Positions 18,456 through 27,064 of a stretch of DNA of 64,000 bases are shown here, one piece after another. Location: contig JAKFDE010000062.1 in the NCBI GenBank assembly GCA_036676295.1, positions 1 to 64,000 of the forward strand, written 5' to 3'. The notes beneath the pieces are model-generated. The model was not told the DNA's origin, ran no database searches, and worked only from the letters and a program-made list of their open reading frames with translations. Source of the DNA: UBA4416 sp036676295. GTDB taxonomy: Bacteria > Bacteroidota > Bacteroidia > B-17B0 > Aurantibacillaceae. Position numbers and translations under genes: made by a program. How positions within the stretch are numbered: the first letter of the stretch is position 1; every line of letters starts with the position of its first letter.

Positions 18456-18489
18456 AAAAAAATCCCTTCATCGATTGATGAAGGGATTT
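18456..18489 (-). terminator. intrinsic terminator after the Nfu gene
   Basis: AAATCCCTTCATC-gatt-GATGAAGGGATTT, a perfect 13-bp stem with a T run on the minus strand, 22 bp after the Nfu-like stop codon. Confidence 0.85.
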
Positions 18490-18511
18490 CAATATGTATT
18501 AAATCAAGAAA

Positions 18512-18751
18512 TTAAATTCTAACAGCTTGAACCGATTTGATCTCAGGCACAGCACGCATAATGGTTTCTTCGATACCTGCCTTCATGGTCATATGACTCA
18601 TGCTACAGGTACTACAAGCACCCTTCAATTCCAACATTGCTGTGTTCTCATCTGTTACTTCAAGCAATTCCACATCGCCACCATCTGCCTCTAAATAAGG
18701 GCGAATGGTTTTCAACGCACTTTCTACTCTATTAAATAATTCCTGATTCAT
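18512..18751 (-). CDS. NifU-like (Nfu) iron-sulfur carrier
   Basis: This 79-residue protein is an isolated Nfu domain. The cluster-binding CxxC is in LKGACSTCSMSHMTMKAGIEE (about residues 41-61), preceded by IRPYLEADGGDVELLE. Nfu proteins hold a 4Fe-4S cluster between two monomers and hand it to apo-enzymes. The usual CxxCP proline is replaced by Ser here. It lies six bases downstream of the isocitrate dehydrogenase gene and is probably cotranscribed. Confidence 0.88.
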   Translation of the reverse strand: MNQELFNRVESALKTIRPYLEADGGDVELLEVTDENTAMLELKGACSTCSMSHMTMKAGIEETIMRAVPEIKSVQAVRI

Positions 18752-18757
18752 TTATGA

Positions 18758-19999
18758 TTAAGCTAAAACTTTTTCTAATTTCTTCTTTAAATTGGTGTCA
18801 ATTGCATTTAAGAAGTCTTCAGTATTTAAGTAATGTTCGCCCAAAGTTACTTTATTTCCATGAACACACACTGCTAAATCTTTAGTCATTTTGCCGCTTT
18901 CAACCGTTTCAACACAAACTTGCTCTAAAGCATGGCAGAAATTGATCAATTCCTGGTTTTTATCTAATTTTCCACGGAACTCTAAACCACGAGTCCAGGC
19001 AAAAATAGAAGCGATTGGGTTAGTTGAAGTTGGTTTACCTGCTTGATGATCACGGAAGTGACGAGTTACAGTTCCATGAGCTGCTTCAGCTTCCATGATT
19101 TTTCCATCCGGAGTAACTAATACAGAAGTCATTAAACCTAAAGAACCAAAACCTTGAGCTACTGAATCAGACTGAACGTCGCCATCATAATTTTTACAAG
19201 CCCAAACGAAGTTGCCATTCCATTTTAATGCAGAAGCTACCATGTCATCGATTAAACGGTGCTCATAAACGATACCCGCTGCGTCAAATTTAGCTTTGTA
19301 ATCAGCCTGGAAAATTTCTTCAAAAATATCTTTAAAGAAACCATCGTATTTTTTTAAAATAGTGTTTTTAGTAGATAAATATAATGGCCATTTTTTGCTT
19401 AAAGCCATGTTAAAACAAGAATGAGCAAATCCACGGATAGACTCTTCTGTATTATACATACCCATTGCTACTCCGTTTCCTTTGTAGTTATAGATCTCAT
19501 GGGTTTGTGCTGCAGATCCATCTTCAGGAGTGAACGTCATTGTTAATTTACCTTTTCCCTTGATCACTAGATCAGTTGCACGGTATTGATCTCCAAATGC
19601 GTGACGACCAACAATAATAGGTGCTGTCCAGTTAGAAACTAAACGAGGTACGTTCTTACAAACGATTGGCTCACGGAATACAGTACCATCTAAGATGTTA
19701 CGGATGGTTCCGTTTGGAGATTTCCACATTTGTTTTAAACCAAATTCTTTAACACGAGCTTCATCGGGAGTAATGGTAGCACATTTGATGCCCACACCAT
19801 ATTTTTTGATCGCTTCTGCTGAATCAATCGTTACCTGATCATTAGTAGCATCACGGTTTTCCATCCCTAAATCGTAGTATTTAATATCTACATCTAAATA
19901 AGGAACGATCAATTTATCTTTAATAAATTTCCAGATGATGCGGGTCATTTCATCCCCGTCTAATTCTACTACCGGATTGGCTACTTTAATTTTGCTCAT
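18758..19999 (-). CDS. icd: NADP-dependent isocitrate dehydrogenase
   Basis: This 413-residue enzyme of the eukaryote-like homodimeric class oxidises isocitrate to 2-oxoglutarate with NADP+. Visible signatures are NPVVELDGDEMTRIIW at the N-terminus, KSPNGTIRNILDGTVFREPI (substrate binding), and EAAHGTVTRHFRDHQAGKPTSTNPIASIFAW (cofactor loop). The start is MSKIKVANP at 19999; a frame running 21 residues further upstream is not conserved in the family. Forms an operon with the Nfu gene. Confidence 0.94.
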   Translation of the reverse strand: MSKIKVANPVVELDGDEMTRIIWKFIKDKLIVPYLDVDIKYYDLGMENRDATNDQVTIDSAEAIKKYGVGIKCATITPDEARVKEFGLKQMWKSPNGTIRNILDGTVFREPIVCKNVPRLVSNWTAPIIVGRHAFGDQYRATDLVIKGKGKLTMTFTPEDGSAAQTHEIYNYKGNGVAMGMYNTEESIRGFAHSCFNMALSKKWPLYLSTKNTILKKYDGFFKDIFEEIFQADYKAKFDAAGIVYEHRLIDDMVASALKWNGNFVWACKNYDGDVQSDSVAQGFGSLGLMTSVLVTPDGKIMEAEAAHGTVTRHFRDHQAGKPTSTNPIASIFAWTRGLEFRGKLDKNQELINFCHALEQVCVETVESGKMTKDLAVCVHGNKVTLGEHYLNTEDFLNAIDTNLKKKLEKVLA

Positions 20000-20124
20000 A
20001 TTTTTGTGTTTAATAGGTTTAAAAAAGTTAGCCAAATTTATAAATATAATGTGGTTGCACAAGCAATTGTTTTTGAAAATTTGTCTCTTTTTTTTAATAC
20101 ATTAGTGTCTTAAAACCAACTTTT

Positions 20125-21075
20125 ATGAAAATCCTTTTTTGTTTGATATTTCTAATTGCATTTACCTCTAATTACGCTCAGGATCAATTATTTAAAAAAG
20201 ACAATTCTAAGCTCGATGTTAAGATCATAGAAATTAATCAAACAGAAGTAAAATATAAACTATTTACATATCAGGATGGACCTACTATCATTATTTCGAA
20301 AAGTGATTTAGCGATGATCATTTATCAAAATGGCACACATGAGGTATTTAATAATCAACCCACTCCCACCCAAACCATTGTTGTAACTCAACCGAAAACC
20401 GTTGAATTTAAGCCCATAGAACCTCAAAAACAGGACAATACACCAAAAATTGAGGAGCTGTTAGAAACAAAAAATCTTATTTCTTGTAACATTTTGGAAC
20501 CTCTGAATGGCACATTTAGCATCAGTTATTTAAGAGAGTTTGCCAATAATTATTTTAATGTTTACGTACCGGTTTCTGTAGGTTTTACTAAACCCTTTTT
20601 AAATCAATCGATGGAATCCACCTTCAATACACATAATTATAACTACGATTATATCAACAATTTTACTTTTGACCGGAAGGTAGCAGAAGTTGGTTTAGCG
20701 ATTCATTTTCAAACCAGCGGTAAAAAGGCTGTGACACATTTTGTAGGGCCTTATGTGAGTGTTGCCCAGTATACAGGAACTTTTGATGAACAATATTACT
20801 ACAACGATCCTTACACCGGTTACTATACAAACCAAACTACACAACACTCCTTTGTTATGAACCGCTACTATTTCATGATCAATAATGGTATATTATTTAG
20901 AATTACCAAAAACTTCAACATGATGATGATGGCAGCCGTTGGCTATTCCCAAAATGAATTCATTGCAAATGATCCTAAAAATTTTGGTAGATCGGGCTAT
21001 TATTACATACCTAACCGCAACGTTTTTCCTATCAATGCTTTTAAATTCAATTTGAGCATGGGTTACCGTTTTTAA
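20125..21075 (+). CDS. secreted outer-membrane-like protein of unknown function
   Basis: This 316-residue protein has a signal peptide (1-18, SNYAQ). A short domain follows (about 20-80: KDNSKLDVKIIEINQTEVKYK...ISKSDLAMIIYQNGT), which recurs in many Bacteroidota secreted proteins. Then come a Pro/Thr/Gln linker (about 80-115) and a C-terminal part with alternating hydrophobic and aromatic strands ending in FNLSMGYRF. The terminal phenylalanine and strand pattern suggest an eight-stranded outer membrane barrel. No specific function can be assigned. Confidence 0.75.
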   Translation: MKILFCLIFLIAFTSNYAQDQLFKKDNSKLDVKIIEINQTEVKYKLFTYQDGPTIIISKSDLAMIIYQNGTHEVFNNQPTPTQTIVVTQPKTVEFKPIEPQKQDNTPKIEELLETKNLISCNILEPLNGTFSISYLREFANNYFNVYVPVSVGFTKPFLNQSMESTFNTHNYNYDYINNFTFDRKVAEVGLAIHFQTSGKKAVTHFVGPYVSVAQYTGTFDEQYYYNDPYTGYYTNQTTQHSFVMNRYYFMINNGILFRITKNFNMMMMAAVGYSQNEFIANDPKNFGRSGYYYIPNRNVFPINAFKFNLSMGYRF

Positions 21076-21135
21076 AAGCCAAACTTAGCTTTACCATTAA
21101 TTATAAAGAATTATTGCCTAAGAGCTTAGAACTAT

Positions 21136-21165
21136 TTTTATAGTTCTGGCTTATGCTTACATTTG
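21136..21165 (+). promoter_or_regulatory. metF promoter
   Basis: TACATTTG (21158-21165) is a consensus Bacteroidota -7 box, with a T-rich TTTT at 21136-21139 at the expected -33 distance. It lies 22 bp before the metF start codon. Confidence 0.55.
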
Positions 21166-21187
21166 CACCTTTATTTGTAAAAAGTCT

Positions 21188-22141
21188 ATGAAAATTACCG
21201 AACACCTGAAATCTGCGAAAGACACTTTATTTTCGATTGAAATACTTCCTCCTTTAAAAGGAAAAAGTATTCAATCTATTTTTGACGGCATTGATCCTTT
21301 AATGGAATTTAAACCGGCATTTGTGGATGTGACTTACCATCGTGAAGAATACATTTATAAAAAACGAGATGGCGGCTACCTTGAAAAGGTGAGTATTCGT
21401 AAGCGTCCCGGCACTGTTGGCATTTGTGCTGCCATTATGAACAAATATGATGTGGAAGCCGTACCACATATTATTTGTGGAGGCTTTACGCGTGAAGAAA
21501 CGGAAAATGCATTAATTGATCTACAATTCCTTGGCATTGATAATGTTTTAGCATTAAGAGGCGACAGTATTAAAACTGAATCGCAATTTATTCCTGAGCC
21601 TAACGGCCATGCTTATGCTATTGACCTGGTAAAACAGATCAAAGACATGAACAATGGTTTATACCTGGATGATGAAATGAAAGATGCTGCTCCTACCAAT
21701 TTTTGTATGGGCATTGCAGGTTATCCCGAAAAACATTTTGAAGCGCCAAATATGTATGCTGATATGAAATGGCTGAAAGCCAAAGTAGATGCCGGTGCTG
21801 ATTACATTGTGACTCAAATGTTTTTTGACAACAAAAAGTTTTTTGAATTTGTAGACTTATGTCGTAAAAACGATATTAACGTACCAATTATACCGGGATT
21901 AAAAATATTAAGCTCACGTGCTCAATTAGTAGCTTTACCTAAAATCTTTCATATTGATCTTCCACAGGAGCTGTTTGTGGAATTAGAAAAATGTAAAGAT
22001 GATAAAGCCGTGAAAGAAGTGGGTATACAATGGTGCATACAACAATCGAAAGAATTAAAAAAAGCGAAAGTAGATTGTTTACACTATTATACCATGGGAA
22101 CGTCTGAAAGTACAAGACGAGTAGCGAAAGAGGTGTTTTAA
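21188..22141 (+). CDS. metF: 5,10-methylenetetrahydrofolate reductase
   Basis: MetF reduces methylene-THF to methyl-THF for methionine synthesis. The 317-residue TIM-barrel flavoprotein shows FSIEILPPLKGKSIQSIF (with the catalytic Glu of the FEFFPP-like motif), FVDVTYHR, the FAD region NVLALRGD, the GYPEKHFEAPN loop, and DYIVTQMFFDNKKFFEFV. The length suits the bacterial enzyme without a regulatory domain. It lies 17 bp upstream of purM, so the two are likely cotranscribed; both serve one-carbon/purine metabolism. Confidence 0.95.
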   Translation: MKITEHLKSAKDTLFSIEILPPLKGKSIQSIFDGIDPLMEFKPAFVDVTYHREEYIYKKRDGGYLEKVSIRKRPGTVGICAAIMNKYDVEAVPHIICGGFTREETENALIDLQFLGIDNVLALRGDSIKTESQFIPEPNGHAYAIDLVKQIKDMNNGLYLDDEMKDAAPTNFCMGIAGYPEKHFEAPNMYADMKWLKAKVDAGADYIVTQMFFDNKKFFEFVDLCRKNDINVPIIPGLKILSSRAQLVALPKIFHIDLPQELFVELEKCKDDKAVKEVGIQWCIQQSKELKKAKVDCLHYYTMGTSESTRRVAKEVF

Positions 22142-22158
22142 TTTTATAACAAAAAACA

Positions 22159-23358
22159 ATGTCTGATACTAAATACAATTTACGTGGTGTTTCTGCATCT
22201 AAAGAAGATGTACACAATGCAATTTCTAATATTGACAAAGGTTTGTTTCCTCAAGCGTTTTGCAAAATTGTTCCTGATCATTTAACAGGGAGTGAAGATC
22301 ATTGTATCATCATGCATGCTGATGGAGCGGGTACAAAATCTTCTTTAGCTTACGTGTATTGGAAAGAAACCGGCGATCTAAGTGTATGGAAAGGCATTGC
22401 ACAAGATGCAGTTATCATGAACATTGATGATTTAATATGTGTTGGTGCTACTAATAATATTTTATTATCATCAACCATTGGCCGTAATAAAGGATTAATT
22501 CCGGGCGAAGTCATTTCAGCCATTATTAATGGCACTGAAGAAGTTTTACAAAACCTGCGCGATAACGGTATTGATATTCGTTCTACAGGTGGTGAGACTG
22601 CTGATGTAGGCGATCTAGTGCGCACCTTAATTGTAGATAGCACCGTGGTTTGCCGCATGAAAAAATCAGAGGTCATCTCTAATCATAATATCCAACCAGG
22701 TAATGTCATAGTTGGTTTAGCATCTTATGGCAAAGCGACCTACGAAACCGAATACAACGGCGGCATGGGTAGCAACGGGTTAACCAGCGCGCGTCATGAT
22801 GTTTTTAATAAATCAGTGGCTTCAAAATATCCTGAATCGTTTGATGGTGGTTTACCAAAAGAAGTAACTTATTGTGGTAATTTAAATTTAACGGATAAGG
22901 TTGATGTGAGCTATACCGATGCTAACGGAAAAGTGATCAACGAAAAAATAGACGCCGGAAAATTGGTCTTATCTCCAACCAGAACTTATGCACCGGTTGT
23001 AAAAAAACTACTATCAACTCTTGGCACAAAAATTAATGGCATTGTGCATTGCAGTGGTGGTGCTCAAACCAAAGTATTACATTTTGTAGAGGGCGTTCAC
23101 ATCATTAAAAATAATTTATTCCCATTACCTCCCTTATTTAAATTAATACACGAACAAAGCAATACCGATTACAAAGAAATGTACAAGGTATTTAATATGG
23201 GGCATCGTTTAGAAATTTATTTGCCTGAAGAATTAGCTCAACAAGTGATTGCTATTTCCAAATCATTTAACATTGACGCGCAAATTATTGGTCGCGTTGA
23301 AAAACATGATGGTAAAAAAGTAACGATCGAATCGGAGTTTGGAAAGTTTGAATATTAA
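22159..23358 (+). CDS. purM: phosphoribosylformylglycinamidine cyclo-ligase (AIR synthetase)
   Basis: This 399-residue protein of the AIR synthase fold catalyses ATP-dependent ring closure of FGAM in purine synthesis. Recognisable blocks are DGAGTKSSLAYVYWKETGDLSVWKGIAQD, MNIDDLICVGA, GGETADVGDLVRT (nucleotide loop) and GIVHCSGGAQTK. It is about 50 residues longer than E. coli PurM and belongs to the long form typical of Bacteroidota, sometimes annotated only as AIR synthase related protein. Its TAA overlaps the stop of the convergent gene by three bases. Confidence 0.88.
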   Translation: MSDTKYNLRGVSASKEDVHNAISNIDKGLFPQAFCKIVPDHLTGSEDHCIIMHADGAGTKSSLAYVYWKETGDLSVWKGIAQDAVIMNIDDLICVGATNNILLSSTIGRNKGLIPGEVISAIINGTEEVLQNLRDNGIDIRSTGGETADVGDLVRTLIVDSTVVCRMKKSEVISNHNIQPGNVIVGLASYGKATYETEYNGGMGSNGLTSARHDVFNKSVASKYPESFDGGLPKEVTYCGNLNLTDKVDVSYTDANGKVINEKIDAGKLVLSPTRTYAPVVKKLLSTLGTKINGIVHCSGGAQTKVLHFVEGVHIIKNNLFPLPPLFKLIHEQSNTDYKEMYKVFNMGHRLEIYLPEELAQQVIAISKSFNIDAQIIGRVEKHDGKKVTIESEFGKFEY

Positions 23359-25973
23359 TTCAATTCCTGACAAGAAACTTTATTGCTGCTAACGGTTAAA
23401 ATATAGATCTTTCCATCTTTAAATAAATTATGTATTAATGGTTTTTTAGAAACATTTTGAATGTTACTAACCGCTTTTCCTTCTTTATTAATAATGTCAA
23501 TTTTTGATCCGGCTTTATCGTAAGCCACTATCCAATCATGATTAGCGGTTGAAACTAACTGCGCATCCTCATATACCGCTTGTTCATTGAAGCTTTCCAT
23601 TAACTTAGCAGAGAACGCATCATAGGCATACAATCCGCCGTTTCCATACACTAAAACATCTGTTTGCGTATCATCATTCACTAATCCAAAATTGGTTTTA
23701 AACCCACTTAACTCATCACCTAGTTTTAAAGTTTCTTTTTTATCAGTTAATGAAATTTTATTCAACATATTATTTTTATCATCCACATAAATAATTTTAG
23801 TGTTATCCAAACTACTTCCGGGCAAAACATATAACTGACTTAGATACTCCATGGTTTTATTTTTAAAATCAATTCGGCCCTCACCTTTTCTGCTAAACAC
23901 ATACAATTTTCCTGATGCATCAGCAGTAACTAAATAATCACTTGCTCCTACGCGAATATAATAGATCGGTAAAGTTACCTCTGCGTCTGTTCTAACCGGC
24001 ACAAAACCTTCTGTTTTAATGCCGTACAACGTATAACTATATATTTTTTTATCAGCACAGGCAATTAATAAACGATAGTCTTTAGTGTTCTCATAATCTA
24101 ACAAAGTAATGTTGGATGTGATTCGGGAAGGTACTTTTACCGGATAACCCTGAACGTAATTACCATTTCTATCGATCAAATGAATGTAATTAGCTGTATT
24201 GAACAATAATTGCAGTTTGCCGTTCTTAAAAATATCAACCGTATAAATAGTTGCTTCTATTCTTTCAGTAATTTTCTTTTTCCAAATTAAATTTCCGGTA
24301 GAGCTAATGAGATAAACCGTTCCGGCTTCATCCTGAAAGCATAATTCGTTTTCCTGGGTCAAATGGTTTTTAAAAATAGAAACGCTTGAGTAAATAGCAG
24401 AATCTGATGTAAAAGTCCATAATGATTTAGAATTGGTTTCGGAGATCTCTTTTTGCTTGGCATGAGTTCCATTAAGTCTAAATTGGATATTCGCTTGATA
24501 ATTTTTACACGTCAGCGACAATTTGGATAACACATCTTCTCCTGTATTCAATTCAACAGAATTAAGCAAACGGAAATAATTAGTGTACTTGATAACATCG
24601 CAATTTTCATAATACAAATAATTACACTCCTGCAATAAATTATCTCCTGCATAGTCCATAAAGTCAGGATTTTTACCCAAAACATTACTAGACAATAAAG
24701 CCTCCGAAAAATACTGAACTCCGGTTTGATTTGAAAATAAATACACATCCTCATTATTCAGATAAGCATACAAAAATTGATTCTCTGAATCAAAAACAGA
24801 AAACAGATCACTGTAATTATTATTGATCTTAAAAATCTGTAAACCAGATTGAGAAATAACACTATCACTCATGAATTTTAAAAGAGCTTTAGCTTTCTCT
24901 GGATCTTTAATTTTAAAACTGGTAATTTCGCATTGTACTTCATTAATTTTGTAACCTGCTGAAACAATTTCTCCATCCAGGTTCTCTAGGCTTTCATTTT
25001 TTAAAGGATATAAGGCGCTATCTTCCAAAGCTTTCCAGTCATTTTCTATCTCTTCAGAAACTGTAGCAGGCAGCTGTTTAGCCCATTCGATATAAAATAG
25101 CTTAGCATCACTTAAACTTAAACCTTTGATGTAAGCCGCGTTATCCGGCAGATTCTCAAATTGCCTGATATCTCCTGAAGCCTGATGTTTTGTTAAATTT
25201 AAAAATGATAGTGAGTCTACGTTGGTAAACCCATTACAACTTATTTCGTTTAATTCTAATTCAACATTAAAAACAGATTGTAAAGAAAATAACGACTTGT
25301 CAAACAAATTAGACAATTGATGATTAAAATAGATCAAGGTATTTTGTTCTCCATTTACTTTTAAAAGCTCCTGATAAGCTTTCGAATCGGCGATGGATTC
25401 TTTTTTATCAAGATGAATGGCCTTTTCCAGAACACCTGCATTAGAAGCGAAATAAACAATCCCATTATTAAAAGTAGCTGTCCATTTTTCTTTATTGATC
25501 GTTAGATCAAACGCTTCGTAGGACGAAATCGTATTATTTTTTTGAAATGTTTTATTGAAAAATATTTCAAAAAAAGTCTGATCATTTTGTTCTTTAAATT
25601 TGAATTGAATGAGATGCTCTGTTCTGTTTCCACTTTTTATAAAACTCCAATAAAGCGAATTGCCATCAATAACACTGGCAACTTCATACTGAGTTTTAAA
25701 TAAAGAATCCAAATACCAAATGCCCTTTTGAGCATTTTTGATTGACTGTTCCGTTAATAAAGAATTCCAGATTAAATTTTGGTGCGTCAATTGCTTGATC
25801 AACTCTGAACTACTTTTGGATTCGATCACACACAAAGCGTTAGCCGGAATATGTTCGCTGACTATTGCTTTAGGTTCTTTACTTTCACGCAATCTAAAAT
25901 AGCCCCAAATGGCTATAGCTAAAGAGGCTGCAATAAAAACATAAAATGCTATTTGCTTAAACATACGCACCAT
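23355..25973 (-). CDS. membrane-anchored protein with DUF3352-like and beta-propeller regions
   Basis: I cannot name this 872-residue protein. It has one N-terminal transmembrane anchor (about residues 5-24). A region follows (about 35-530) resembling DUF3352-type proteins (HIPANALCVIESKSSSELIKQL at the start). The C-terminal third (about 540-870) is a chain of short repeats such as DRNGNYVQGYPVKVPSRIT and NKEGKAVSN typical of PQQ/WD-like propellers. It likely sits in the periplasm, tethered to the inner membrane. Start taken at ATG 25973; a second ATG three codons in is equally plausible. No terminator separates it from purM; the stop codons overlap tail to tail. Confidence 0.7.
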   Translation of the reverse strand: MVRMFKQIAFYVFIAASLAIAIWGYFRLRESKEPKAIVSEHIPANALCVIESKSSSELIKQLTHQNLIWNSLLTEQSIKNAQKGIWYLDSLFKTQYEVASVIDGNSLYWSFIKSGNRTEHLIQFKFKEQNDQTFFEIFFNKTFQKNNTISSYEAFDLTINKEKWTATFNNGIVYFASNAGVLEKAIHLDKKESIADSKAYQELLKVNGEQNTLIYFNHQLSNLFDKSLFSLQSVFNVELELNEISCNGFTNVDSLSFLNLTKHQASGDIRQFENLPDNAAYIKGLSLSDAKLFYIEWAKQLPATVSEEIENDWKALEDSALYPLKNESLENLDGEIVSAGYKINEVQCEITSFKIKDPEKAKALLKFMSDSVISQSGLQIFKINNNYSDLFSVFDSENQFLYAYLNNEDVYLFSNQTGVQYFSEALLSSNVLGKNPDFMDYAGDNLLQECNYLYYENCDVIKYTNYFRLLNSVELNTGEDVLSKLSLTCKNYQANIQFRLNGTHAKQKEISETNSKSLWTFTSDSAIYSSVSIFKNHLTQENELCFQDEAGTVYLISSTGNLIWKKKITERIEATIYTVDIFKNGKLQLLFNTANYIHLIDRNGNYVQGYPVKVPSRITSNITLLDYENTKDYRLLIACADKKIYSYTLYGIKTEGFVPVRTDAEVTLPIYYIRVGASDYLVTADASGKLYVFSRKGEGRIDFKNKTMEYLSQLYVLPGSSLDNTKIIYVDDKNNMLNKISLTDKKETLKLGDELSGFKTNFGLVNDDTQTDVLVYGNGGLYAYDAFSAKLMESFNEQAVYEDAQLVSTANHDWIVAYDKAGSKIDIINKEGKAVSNIQNVSKKPLIHNLFKDGKIYILTVSSNKVSCQELN

Positions 25974-26052
25974 CTAATGTAATTGTAAAACAATCACTTA
26001 GGCAATTCATTCCTCAGGAGTTATTAAAGATGGGTTGTGAATTGAATAAATT

Positions 26053-27027
26053 CTATTTAAACTGAAAATTAGCAATATTCTTTTGCAGAATGACTCCGGC
26101 TCCAAACTTATTTTTCCAATAATTAGCCAAATAGCTTTGCTCTCCCTGTCCGGGTGTTGGGATCAAAATACAATTAATATTTTTCAACGCATACAAATCC
26201 ATCAAAGTACTATAACCACTGCGGCAGACGATCGTTTTTGAATTCGTAATAAGTGTACTTAATTCTTTAGCTGAAGGTGTGTTATATGTCTTCAGATTTT
26301 TTGGCATTACCAACTCTGATGGTTGATTAGTACCTCTTACTAAAGCAATATTTAAAACTGATTTTTCAGTAGCTAAGATCAATGCATTCTCCAATAACGT
26401 TCGCTGTGGCTCCGGCCCCGACAATAAACACAAATAATCAAATTCTTTATTTGTTGTTACTACAAAAGGTAATCGACTTAAAGGGCCAATGTATTTAACG
26501 TTTTCTAAAGCAGTATTTTTTGATAATTTGCCGGCTAAAGATTGTTTCTCGTTTTCAAGATCCGGCACCCAAATTTCCTGAAAACGTTTCATAAAACGAC
26601 GATGGATAACATTTGCGATAGCAGAAAATACACCTGCTTCAATATTTAATTGATGTGTAATATATATGCACTTTGCCCGTGAATTGTATAATCCAAACCT
26701 ATTATCGCTTATCACCACATTAACCTGATGATCATGAATGATCTTTTTCAATTGTTCCCGTTCCTTTTTGATCACTCCAAAAATACGACGAGCATCTAAC
26801 AATAATTTTAAACTTAAAGGCAATTTTATGGAATAAGAAATATTGTAAGGTTCTATCTGGATTTTTTTTAGATCAGGAAATTCTTCATCAAAAACTACAG
26901 CTGTTAGCGGCGTAACGCCTAATATCACTTCATTAGAAGTCATTAATTGTCTGATCAGGGGCACGCATCTGGTAGCGTGTCCTAAGCCCCAATCTAAAGC
27001 AGAAATAAATATGGTTTTACCGTTTAT
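26053..27027 (-). CDS. GT-B glycosyltransferase without a canonical start codon
   Basis: The protein resembles the MurG/GT28-like family that starts with a DWGLGHATRC motif. The C-terminal half has the donor-site run TIVCRSGYSTLMDL and PTPGQGEQSYLANYW. The first ATG/GTG/TTG in frame is a GTG at 26964 that falls inside the conserved N-terminal motif: read upstream, the frame continues NGKTIFISALDWGLGHATRC. The frame is open only to 27042 (TAG at 27043-27045), and the only start-like codons there are ATA (27027), ATC (27030) and ATT (27039). I annotate from ATA 27027 because a G in its third position would give the normal N-terminus MNGKTIFIS. A mutation, sequencing error or non-AUG start are all possible. 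Divergent from uvrC with fewer than 40 bp between them. Confidence 0.65.
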   Translation of the reverse strand: MNGKTIFISALDWGLGHATRCVPLIRQLMTSNEVILGVTPLTAVVFDEEFPDLKKIQIEPYNISYSIKLPLSLKLLLDARRIFGVIKKEREQLKKIIHDHQVNVVISDNRFGLYNSRAKCIYITHQLNIEAGVFSAIANVIHRRFMKRFQEIWVPDLENEKQSLAGKLSKNTALENVKYIGPLSRLPFVVTTNKEFDYLCLLSGPEPQRTLLENALILATEKSVLNIALVRGTNQPSELVMPKNLKTYNTPSAKELSTLITNSKTIVCRSGYSTLMDLYALKNINCILIPTPGQGEQSYLANYWKNKFGAGVILQKNIANFQFK

Positions 27028-27064
27028 GATACCACAAATTAACTAAAAAAATTAACTTTACTGT

